DNA from: Chloroflexota bacterium | GTDB lineage: Bacteria > Chloroflexota > Anaerolineae > Fen-1058 | Length of the DNA stretch: 12,675 nucleotides | NCBI GenBank assembly: GCA_016219235.1 | Contig: JACRBO010000692.1 | Location: 1 to 12,675 of the forward strand | Reading direction: 5' to 3' | Part shown: piece by piece, positions 6,452 through 12,675 of the stretch | Layout of the letters: each line of letters begins with the position of its first letter | How positions within the stretch are numbered: the stretch's first letter is position 1 | Notes under the pieces: model-generated | What the model was told of the DNA's origin: nothing | Seen by the model: only the letters and a program-made list of their open reading frames with translations | Database searches by the model: none | Translations under genes and position numbers: made by a program

Positions 6452-6586
6452 GGTAGTGTCTTATCCCAATTTTGATCTGTTCGCGGCCTGCGTTTGGTGC
6501 TATCATAGCGCGGACTTTCGTTTGCTCAGCGAACGCGCTGCCCCGCTCACCTCAACACGGACTTTGTCTGAAAAGCGAACACAGAC
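6452..6586 (+). promoter_or_regulatory. Upstream region of the histidine kinase with small repeats
   Basis: Together with the MITE-like element, this fills the 318-bp gene-free gap. It contains an 11-bp palindrome GCTATCATAGC (6499-6509), whose TATCAT could be a -10 box with no good -35. It also contains an imperfect direct repeat, CGGACTTT...AGCGAAC, at 6511-6534 and 6558-6580. The palindrome and repeat could be operator sites or leader structure. No Shine-Dalgarno precedes the ATG at 6587. Confidence 0.35.
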
Positions 6587-8476
6587 ATGATCGTCACCCG
6601 CGCGTTTAAGCGTTTCATGGCCCCGCCCGTCTTTGAAGGCGATGAGCTCAAGACTCGCCGCGCCCGGCTCCTGACGTTGATCATCAATGCCGGCCTCGCC
6701 GGCCTGCCCGTCATTACGCTTGCCAACCTCATCGGCGGTCATATTCCGGCGTTCGTCATCGGGCTGGATGTGCTGTTTATCGGGGTGTATCTGGTCACGC
6801 GGCAGACGCTGCATCGCGGGCAGGTCGATCTGGCTGGCACCGGCCTGATGATCGCGGCCTCTGTCGTGATTACTGCGGCCGATGCCGGCCTGGGCACGAT
6901 TCGCACCCCCACGACCGCCGCTTACTTCGTGCTGGTCGTGGCGGCCGGCTTGATGTACGACCGCCGTGGCCTCGCCCTGACCGTGGGCGTAAGTTCGCTG
7001 GAAATTTTGGGACTGATCGTGGCGGAGAATGCCGGTTGGCTGCCACGCCCCGACCTGACGGTGACCATCACGCAATGGGTATCGCTCACCGCTTATTTGA
7101 CTCTGGGCGGCGGCCTGACCTATTATGCGCTGATCGAAATTCGTCAGGCGCTGCACCGCGCCGATCTGGAATTGGCCGAGCGCAAACGCGCTGAAGCAGC
7201 GCTGCGCCGCCAGAACGACACCCTGTCCAGCCTGCACCAGGTCACGCTCGACATCCTCAAACATCGCGCGGTCGATGAGCTGCTGGAGGCGCTGGTGGTG
7301 AGTGCGACCGACTTGCTGGATGCGCCTTACGGTGAACTAAGTTTATTAGAGGGTGACGAATTCGTCGTGCGGGCCGTATCACCCCGTCACCGCAATCTAC
7401 TTGGTGACCGGGCGCGTCGGGACGAAGCCCGTCTCTCGTGGCAGGCCGTCACCACGGGCCAACCCGCCGTTTTGACCGACTACGGCAGCTGGCCGCATCA
7501 CCGCGCGATCTACGACCCGGCCGCGTTGCATGCCGTCGTCAGTTTCCCGATCTTGATTGGCGCCCGCTGTCTGGGCGTGCTGGGCCTCGGCCGCGATCGG
7601 CCCGACTACGCCTTTGACGCCGATCAAATTCAAACCGGCCAGTTGTTTGCCCGGTTGGCCGCGCTGGCACTAGATAATGCCCAACTCTTCGCAGCCGCAC
7701 AATCCGAACTGGCCGAGCGCCAGCAGGCCGAAGCCTCGCTGCGCGAGGCCAACGCGGAACTGCACATCCGCAACGAAGAGCTGGATGCCTTTGCGCACAC
7801 TGTCGCCCACGACCTGAAAGGTTCGATCGGCCTTATGGTCGGCTTCGCCGACATGCTGCTTGAGAGCTATCCAGATCTGTCGAGCGAGGCTATTCAGGGT
7901 GCCCTGCTGAAGATAACCGGCAGCGGGATCAAAGCCGCCAACATTGTCGAATCCCTGCTGTTGTTGTCCGGCATTCGCCGCCAGGAAGTGCAGCCTGAAC
8001 GGATCGAGATGAGCCGCGTCATCGATGAGGCGGTGCAGCGTCTGGCCGAAGCGATCAAGACCAGCGGGGCGGTTATATCTCAACCCGATCGCGCCGACTG
8101 GCCGATCGTGCGCGGGTACGCGCCCTGGGTTGAAGAAATTTGGGTTAACTACCTCAGCAACGCGATCAAATACGGCGGCCAGGCGCCGTGCATCGAGCTG
8201 GGCGCCACTCGTCAACCCGACGGTTTCATCCGCTTCACCGTGCGCGACTACGGCGCGGGCCTCACCCTTGAACAGCAGCAACGCCTCTTTGCGCCTTTCG
8301 AGCGGCTGGGGCAGGCGCACATCAAAGGGCAGGGTCTGGGCCTGTCCATCGTGCGCCGCATCGCCGACAAACTGGGCGGACAGGTGGGCGTGGACAGTCA
8401 ACCCGGCCAGGGCAGCACCTTCTACTTTACCCTGCCGGCCGTCGCGGCTGCTTCGTTCATCCCGGAAAACAAGTGA
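6587..8476 (+). CDS. Membrane-bound GAF sensor histidine kinase, orphan
   Basis: This 629-residue protein has an N-terminal membrane region with about six hydrophobic segments between 27 and 185. A first coiled linker (185-215) leads to a GAF domain (about 221-365; ends LFARLAALALDNAQLF). A second coiled linker (368-400) leads to a HisKA-type dimerisation domain with FAHTVAHDLKGSIG, where His408 is the likely phosphorylation site. The ATPase domain follows, with N box NYLSNAIKYG (Asn525), G1 RDYGAGL (Asp554), F box FAPFERLG and G2 GQGLGLSIV (581-589). After the His the usual HDLKNPL reads HDLKGSI, a mild deviation. It autophosphorylates and should pass phosphate to a response regulator, but none is encoded here. 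The ligand of the GAF or membrane part is unknown. The stop lies 45 bp before the glycyl-radical activase, which has its own promoter. Confidence 0.9.
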   Translation: MIVTRAFKRFMAPPVFEGDELKTRRARLLTLIINAGLAGLPVITLANLIGGHIPAFVIGLDVLFIGVYLVTRQTLHRGQVDLAGTGLMIAASVVITAADAGLGTIRTPTTAAYFVLVVAAGLMYDRRGLALTVGVSSLEILGLIVAENAGWLPRPDLTVTITQWVSLTAYLTLGGGLTYYALIEIRQALHRADLELAERKRAEAALRRQNDTLSSLHQVTLDILKHRAVDELLEALVVSATDLLDAPYGELSLLEGDEFVVRAVSPRHRNLLGDRARRDEARLSWQAVTTGQPAVLTDYGSWPHHRAIYDPAALHAVVSFPILIGARCLGVLGLGRDRPDYAFDADQIQTGQLFARLAALALDNAQLFAAAQSELAERQQAEASLREANAELHIRNEELDAFAHTVAHDLKGSIGLMVGFADMLLESYPDLSSEAIQGALLKITGSGIKAANIVESLLLLSGIRRQEVQPERIEMSRVIDEAVQRLAEAIKTSGAVISQPDRADWPIVRGYAPWVEEIWVNYLSNAIKYGGQAPCIELGATRQPDGFIRFTVRDYGAGLTLEQQQRLFAPFERLGQAHIKGQGLGLSIVRRIADKLGGQVGVDSQPGQGSTFYFTLPAVAAASFIPENK

Positions 8477-8486
8477 TGATCGTCAA

Positions 8487-8515
8487 TTGACATGCTCTGT
8501 CATTGAGCTTATCCT
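8487..8515 (+). promoter_or_regulatory. Strong sigma70-type promoter, leaderless start
   Basis: The consensus -35 TTGACA (8487-8492), a 17-bp spacer and -10 TATCCT (8510-8515) put the predicted transcription start on the ATG at 8522. No Shine-Dalgarno is present. The geometry equals that at 3974-4002: 6 nt lie between the -10 box and the ATG in both. Confidence 0.7.
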
Positions 8516-8521
8516 TGCCCC

Positions 8522-9427
8522 ATGACGCACGGCCTGATTTTCGACATCAAGAAGTATTCCATCCACGACGGCCCCGGCATCCGCACTACAGTCTTCCTCA
8601 AAGGTTGCCCGCTCAACTGCTGGTGGTGTCACAACCCGGAAAGCCAGTCACTGCACATAGAAATGCTGTTGCGCGACAGCCGCTGCATCCAGTGCGGTGC
8701 ATGCCTGGCGGCCTGTCCGCACGCCGCGATTCAATGGATCGACGGCGAACCCGTCACCGATCGCGCCAGCTGTGCCCGGTGCGGCACGTGTCAGGCAGTG
8801 TGCTACGCCGGCGCGCGCGAACGTGTCGGGCGTGAGCTGACGGTCGAGCAAGTGATGGCCGAGATCAAAACCGACATCGCCTTCTACGATCAATCGGGCG
8901 GCGGCGTCACCTTCTCCGGCGGTGAGCCGCTTTTGCAGCGCGACTTTCTCCTTGACATGCTGCGCGCCTGCAAAGATCAGGACATCCATATCGCGCTCGA
9001 CACCAGCGGCTGCGCGGCCTGGACGACACTCGATCAAGTGCGCCCTTACGTCGATCTGTTTTTGTACGATCTCAAAGTGATGGCCGACGACAAACATCGC
9101 CAATTTACGGGTGTCTCCAACCGATCGATCCTCGCCAATCTACAGGCCCTGTCGGAACACGCGCACAAACTCGTCATCCGCGTGCCCGTCATTCCCGGCA
9201 TCAACGACGACGATGAAACTGTGCGGCAGATCGGCGCGTTTGTGAGCGCATTGCCACACGTGCAGAGCGTCGATCTATTACCCTATCATCACATCGCCAT
9301 CGACAAATATCTGCGCCTGAACAAACCCTATCGGTTGTTTGAGACACGCCAGCCGTCGGCCGGGCGCATGAGCGAAATCGCGCAGTTGTTGCAGTCATTC
9401 AATATATCCGTCACCATTGGCGGCTAA
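8522..9427 (+). CDS. Glycyl-radical enzyme activating enzyme (radical SAM, HypD activase type)
   Basis: A 301-residue radical-SAM protein that generates the 5'-deoxyadenosyl radical to place the glycyl radical on its partner. The SAM cluster motif is GCPLNCWWCHNPE, with Cys29, Cys33 and Cys36 (CxxxCxxC). Two ferredoxin-type 4Fe-4S motifs follow: Cys55/58/61/65 (CIQCGACLAAC) and Cys84/87/90/94 (CARCGTCQAVC). This is the insert typical of activases for non-PFL enzymes such as HypD, CutC and B12-independent glycerol dehydratase; PflA itself lacks it. SGGEP (132-136) binds SAM. The N terminus IFDIKKYSIHDGPGIRTTVF is canonical. It precedes its likely substrate enzyme by 78 bp in the same direction, under a strong promoter. 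Its oxygen-sensitive clusters imply anaerobic or microaerobic use. The name hypE would apply only if the partner is truly HypD. Confidence 0.93.
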   Translation: MTHGLIFDIKKYSIHDGPGIRTTVFLKGCPLNCWWCHNPESQSLHIEMLLRDSRCIQCGACLAACPHAAIQWIDGEPVTDRASCARCGTCQAVCYAGARERVGRELTVEQVMAEIKTDIAFYDQSGGGVTFSGGEPLLQRDFLLDMLRACKDQDIHIALDTSGCAAWTTLDQVRPYVDLFLYDLKVMADDKHRQFTGVSNRSILANLQALSEHAHKLVIRVPVIPGINDDDETVRQIGAFVSALPHVQSVDLLPYHHIAIDKYLRLNKPYRLFETRQPSAGRMSEIAQLLQSFNISVTIGG

Positions 9428-9495
9428 CCTCGCCAATCGTAATGTCCACCCCAAATCTCTTTGCGGCTTTGCGTGAGGCCCTGACTTGAGTCAAC

Positions 9496-9500
9496 GGAGG
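9496..9500 (+). promoter_or_regulatory. Shine-Dalgarno of the glycyl-radical enzyme
   Basis: GGAGG lies 5 nt before the ATG at 9506. This contrasts with the leaderless activase upstream and fits translation of an internal operon gene. Nothing else is seen in the 78-bp gap. Confidence 0.8.
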
Positions 9501-9505
9501 TCAAC

Positions 9506-11869
9506 ATGATCAGTGAGCGCGTGATGCGCCTGCGGCAACAGAGTCTGGACGCCAGACCCTGCATCTCCACCGAACGCGCCGAATTGATGACGCAGTTCGA
9601 TCGCACCCACACCGCTCTGATGTCCGCGCCCATGCGCCGCGCCTTATCATTTCAGTATTTGCTGGAACACAAAACGATCTACCTGAACGCCGACGAATTG
9701 ATCGTCGGCGAAAAAGGCCCCGCCCCCAAAGCCACGCCCACTTATCCCGAGCTGTGCTGCCACAGCCTGCAAGACCTGGACATCCTGAATTCGCGCGAGA
9801 AGATCCCGTTCGCAGTGGATCAAGCCTCACGCTTGATCTATCGTGATGACGTCATCCCGGCGTGGCAAGGCCGCTCCATGCGCGATTTGATCTTTGCGGA
9901 GATGACCGCGAAATGGTTAGCTGCTTACGAGGCCGGCATCTTCACCGAGTTCATGGAGCAGCGCGCGCCCGGCCACACCGTCTTGGATGACAAGATTTAT
10001 CGCAAGGGCATGTTGGATTTCAAAGCGGAGATTCAGCAGAGCTTATCCCGATTGGATTATCTGACCGACCGAGAGGCATATGCCAGGCAGGAAGAACTGA
10101 AAGCCATGTCCATCTGCGCCGACGCGCTGATCCGCTTTGCGGAACGTCACGCCGAAAAAGCGCGCGAACTCGCGCAGGTTGAAACCGATCTTCAGCGCCA
10201 GCAAGAACTTGCCCGCATCGCCGAAGTTTGCTCCCACATCCCCGCCCACGCCCCGCGCAATGTCAGGGAAGCGCTGCAATACTACTGGTTCGTCCATCTC
10301 GGCGTCACTACTGAACTCAACACGTGGGACGCCTTCTGCCCCGGCCACCTCGATCAGCACTTGCAGCCGTTCTATCAACGCGGCCTGGCCGATGGCACAC
10401 TCACGCGCGAGCAAGCCGAAGAACTATTACATTGCTTCTGGATCAAGTTCAACAATCAGCCCGCGCCGCCCAAAGTGGGCGTCACCGCCGCCGAGAGCGG
10501 CACCTACACCGACTTCGCGCAGATCAATGTCGGCGGCGTCAGAGCCGATGGCGCGGATGCCGTCAACGACGTGACCTATCTGCTGCTCGACGTGATCGAA
10601 GACATGCGGCTTTTGCAGCCCAGTTCGTCCATTCAGGTCAGCAAGAAGAACCCCGATCGCTTCATCAAACGCGCGGCGAAGATCATCCGCACCGGCTTCG
10701 GCCAACCGTCGATCTTCAATACCGACGCCATCGTGCAAGAACTGGTGCGGCAGGGCAAGTCGCTGGCCGATGCGCGGGCGGGCGGATCGAGCGGCTGCGT
10801 GGAAGTGGGCGCCTTTGGCAAAGAGAACTACAACCTCACCGGCTACTTCAATCTGCCCAAAGTGCTGGAAATCACGCTGCACAACGGCGTCGATCCGCGT
10901 ATAGGCAGGCAGCTCGGCTTGACAACCGGCAATCCGCTAACGTTCACCTCGTTCGACGAACTCCTTGCCGCTTTCGATAAGCAGCTGCGTTACTTCATCG
11001 ACATCAAACTACGCGGCAACAGCGTCATCGAGCGGCTATACGCCGCCTACATGCCCGCGCCGTTCTTGTCGCTGCTCATCGACGACTGCATCGCTGCGGG
11101 CCGTGACTATCACGACGGCGGTGCGCGCTACAACACCAGTTACATTCAGGGCGTGGGCCTGGGCACGATTACGGACGCGCTTTCAGCACTCAAGTACCAC
11201 GTCTTCGATCAACGCGCGTTGTCCATGGAAACGATGCTCATCGCTCTCGACGAAAACTTCAAGGGGCAGGAACGCACGCGCCAACTGCTGATCAATCGCA
11301 CGCCGCGTTACGGCAATGACGACGACTACGCCGACAGCGTCATGACCACCGTCTTCGATCTGTATTTCAACGCCATCGATGGCCGCCCCAACACCAAAGG
11401 CGGCGAATATCACATCAACCTGCTGCCGACAACGGTCCACGTTTATTTCGGATCGGTGATCGGCGCGACGCCGGATGGCCGCCGCGCGGGCGAACCGCTG
11501 TCGGAAGGCATCTCGCCGGTGCAGGGCGCCGATCGGTGCGGGCCGACAGGCGTGATCAAGTCTGCCGCCAAAATGGATCACCTCCGCACGGGCGGGACGT
11601 TGCTTAACCAAAAGTTCACGCCGCAGCTGCTCCAGGATGAGGCAGGACTCGACGGCCTCGTGCAGTTGGTGCGCACCTACTTTAAACTCGACGGGCATCA
11701 CATCCAGTTCAACGTCGTTGATGCACTCACCCTTCGCGCCGCGCAAAAGAACCCCGAACAATACCGCGACCTCATCGTGCGGGTGGCGGGCTACAGCGAC
11801 TACTTCTGCGATCTGGGGCAAGCGCTGCAAGACGAGATCATCGCGCGCACGGAGCATGTGGCCTTTTAG
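9506..11869 (+). CDS. hypD: Glycyl-radical enzyme, trans-4-hydroxy-L-proline dehydratase (HypD) type
   Basis: A 787-residue full-length glycyl-radical enzyme. The radical site is Gly762 in RVAGYSDYFCDL (759-770). The thiyl/base pair is Cys431 and Glu433 in SSGCVEVGAFGKENYNLTGYFN. The GCVE motif excludes pyruvate formate-lyase (CC), and GAFGKExYxLTGYFN differs from the glycerol dehydratase/choline lyase pattern. From memory of the Clostridioides difficile HypD structure, the active-site set is H160, F152, S334, D339, F340, C434, E436, Y450, T645 and G765. All ten are present here at a constant offset of -3: H157, F149, S331, D336, F337, C431, E433, Y447, T642 and G762. HypD dehydrates trans-4-hydroxy-L-proline to pyrroline-5-carboxylate, which ProC then reduces to proline. 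No proC is in the window. The activase lies just upstream and a terminator hairpin 30 bp downstream. Assignment to HypD is strong but untested. Confidence 0.9.
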   Translation: MISERVMRLRQQSLDARPCISTERAELMTQFDRTHTALMSAPMRRALSFQYLLEHKTIYLNADELIVGEKGPAPKATPTYPELCCHSLQDLDILNSREKIPFAVDQASRLIYRDDVIPAWQGRSMRDLIFAEMTAKWLAAYEAGIFTEFMEQRAPGHTVLDDKIYRKGMLDFKAEIQQSLSRLDYLTDREAYARQEELKAMSICADALIRFAERHAEKARELAQVETDLQRQQELARIAEVCSHIPAHAPRNVREALQYYWFVHLGVTTELNTWDAFCPGHLDQHLQPFYQRGLADGTLTREQAEELLHCFWIKFNNQPAPPKVGVTAAESGTYTDFAQINVGGVRADGADAVNDVTYLLLDVIEDMRLLQPSSSIQVSKKNPDRFIKRAAKIIRTGFGQPSIFNTDAIVQELVRQGKSLADARAGGSSGCVEVGAFGKENYNLTGYFNLPKVLEITLHNGVDPRIGRQLGLTTGNPLTFTSFDELLAAFDKQLRYFIDIKLRGNSVIERLYAAYMPAPFLSLLIDDCIAAGRDYHDGGARYNTSYIQGVGLGTITDALSALKYHVFDQRALSMETMLIALDENFKGQERTRQLLINRTPRYGNDDDYADSVMTTVFDLYFNAIDGRPNTKGGEYHINLLPTTVHVYFGSVIGATPDGRRAGEPLSEGISPVQGADRCGPTGVIKSAAKMDHLRTGGTLLNQKFTPQLLQDEAGLDGLVQLVRTYFKLDGHHIQFNVVDALTLRAAQKNPEQYRDLIVRVAGYSDYFCDLGQALQDEIIARTEHVAF

Positions 11870-11898
11870 ACTGGCGGACCAATCGGCAGGTAACTGAA

Positions 11899-11929
11899 AC
11901 GACGGCTGAGTGGATCACTCAGCCGTCGT
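11899..11929 (+). terminator. Hairpin terminator between convergent genes
   Basis: A perfect 14-bp stem, ACGACGGCTGAGTG and its complement, closes a GAT loop. There is only a short ATTT after it on the plus strand and GTTT on the minus strand. It probably ends the glycyl-radical operon, and perhaps also the opposing pair. Confidence 0.75.
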
Positions 11930-11955
11930 CATTTACAGGGTTTGTTCAGTTCGAT

Positions 11956-12366
11956 CTACGGAAAGATTTCTTCCGGTGAAGTGGTGTGGGCGCGGCGCAG
12001 CAGCCCGTAAACGGCGGCCAGGATCGCGCCCGACAACAGGATGAAGCCGAATACGGCCAACGACTCGCCCGCCAGTCGAAACCCAATCGCCAGCCAACCC
12101 AGCCAACAGGTTCCCAGGAAGCCAAAGGCCGTAGTCAGACGCTGTGTCAACGGCAGGCACCGCCAGTCTTTGCTCAGCAACAAGGATAACCCGACGGGTG
12201 CGGTGCCCAGTTGCAGGACAACCCAGGCCATGACCCAGCCGATGGAAAAAGTATAACCTTCCACAATTCCAAAGGTGCTGGCGGCCATCATCAAACCCGC
12301 GCCTGAAAACAACCCCAGGACTCGCTTCCATCTTTCAAGTTGTTGTTCCAGATACTCAGTGGTCAT
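11956..12366 (-). CDS. Small four-helix membrane protein, PadR-linked
   Basis: This 136-residue integral membrane protein has four predicted helices, at about 15-35, 42-64, 77-97 and 102-122. A short charged N terminus (MTTEYLEQQLERWKR) and a polar tail (RRAHTTSPEEIFP) flank them. I do not recognise a named family. Its start has a good ribosome site, AGGAG, 8 nt upstream (plus-strand 12375-12379), and lies 21 bp after the PadR-type regulator, so the two are probably one operon. Regulator plus small membrane protein is a common PadR arrangement, in which the membrane protein is often part of, or accessory to, an export or stress function; that is inference. An overlapping reading frame at 11933-12331 on the same strand lacks membrane-protein character and I treat it as a shadow. 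Confidence 0.75.
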   Translation of the reverse strand: MTTEYLEQQLERWKRVLGLFSGAGLMMAASTFGIVEGYTFSIGWVMAWVVLQLGTAPVGLSLLLSKDWRCLPLTQRLTTAFGFLGTCWLGWLAIGFRLAGESLAVFGFILLSGAILAAVYGLLRRAHTTSPEEIFP

Positions 12367-12387
12367 AGCCTCAACTCCTGTCAGCTA

Positions 12388-12675
12388 TCAAGTTGCCTTC
12401 ACTACCGCTCGCAGCCGCGCTGCGACGTCGGGCTGTTCAAACACCAGAATATTGCGCTGAATGAATTGGCGCAGCAACCCCAGGCCGATCTCTGTCAGTT
12501 GATAGTAACGGCGCTGCGGGCCGACGGCCGACTGGCGCAGTTCGCTCTTCACCACCCCCAACGATTCAAACCGGTTTAGCGCGCGATAGATGCTGTTGTC
12601 GTCGGCGGTGACTGTGCCCTGGCTCAGCGTGCTAACGGCGACGCTCAATTCATAGGCATACCCCGGCCGTTCGTG
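12388..12675 (-). CDS. PadR-family transcriptional regulator, 5' partial
   Basis: Ninety-five residues are visible and the frame runs off the right edge, so a little of the N terminus is missing. GYAYELSVAVSTLSQG is the first helices of the PadR winged helix. DNSIYRALNRFESLGVVKSE is the recognition helix region, and GPQRRYYQLTEIGLGLL is the wing and following helix with the family's RRYYxLT signature. The C-terminal helix is short (subfamily 1-like). An apparent TTG start at 12648 is not real, because the conserved GYxYEL block lies before it. PadR proteins are usually repressors that sense phenolics, drugs or envelope stress. It lies 21 bp upstream of a four-helix membrane protein, which it may control together with itself. 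Confidence 0.88.
   Translation of the reverse strand, partial: HERPGYAYELSVAVSTLSQGTVTADDNSIYRALNRFESLGVVKSELRQSAVGPQRRYYQLTEIGLGLLRQFIQRNILVFEQPDVAARLRAVVKAT

Noticed and set aside
6265..6456. 63-codon frame across the MITE-like element
   Set aside because: It is made almost wholly of the palindromes and has no ribosome site.
9506..11869. Pyruvate formate-lyase
   Set aside because: The active site has GCVE rather than adjacent cysteines, and the pocket residues match HypD.
11933..12331. Alternative 132-codon minus-strand frame
   Set aside because: It overlaps the membrane protein frame, lacks a ribosome site, and its product has no membrane or domain pattern.

Overview
The window is GC-rich and gene-dense. 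Ten genes lie on the plus strand and two convergent genes lie at the right end. I read it as a chromosomal piece of a bacterium, most likely Chloroflexota (Anaerolineae-like). This rests on the style of the multi-membrane-pass N terminus of the histidine kinase, the mix of Shine-Dalgarno-led and apparently leaderless genes, and dispersed palindromic repeats of a kind I associate with that phylum. It is inference; no marker gene is present.

Positions 1-3848 hold a tight four-gene plus-strand cluster: a V8/trypsin-like serine protease (cut by the window edge), an HExxH zincin with a peptidoglycan-binding (PGB) domain, an M15-like D,D- or L,D-peptidase with two PGB domains, and an amidohydrolase whose start overlaps the peptidase stop by 4 bp. 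The two PGB proteins have no signal peptide. Both begin with a short Glu/Phe/Asp-rich tail, and the PGB modules are clearly related. This looks like a family of exported or delivered cell-wall or protein hydrolases sharing a modular N terminus, and it is the best candidate here for an under-described system. No secretion or contractile-injection structural genes are visible.

Positions 3849-6268 hold three unrelated small transcription units separated by repeats: an AlkZ-like HTH_42 DNA glycosylase candidate, a YdeI/OmpD-associated family protein, and a small TPR-like protein. The gaps carry a hairpin-rich dispersed repeat, a five-unit 8-bp tandem repeat that runs into a start codon, and a perfect 25-bp inverted repeat.

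Positions 6269-6586 contain no gene. They hold a 154-bp MITE-like element with perfect 13-bp terminal inverted repeats, then a stretch of small repeats upstream of an orphan membrane-bound GAF histidine kinase (6587-8476).

Positions 8487-11929 form a glycyl-radical enzyme operon: a strong promoter placed so that the message would start at the ATG, a radical-SAM activating enzyme with two ferredoxin-type clusters, a 787-residue glycyl-radical enzyme that matches trans-4-hydroxy-L-proline dehydratase (HypD) at every active-site position I can recall, and a perfect 14-bp terminator hairpin. The activase installs the glycyl radical, and the dehydratase then converts hydroxyproline to pyrroline-5-carboxylate under anoxic conditions. 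The kinase upstream may or may not be related.

Positions 11956-12675, on the minus strand, hold a PadR-family regulator (cut by the window edge) and a four-helix membrane protein, probably co-transcribed.
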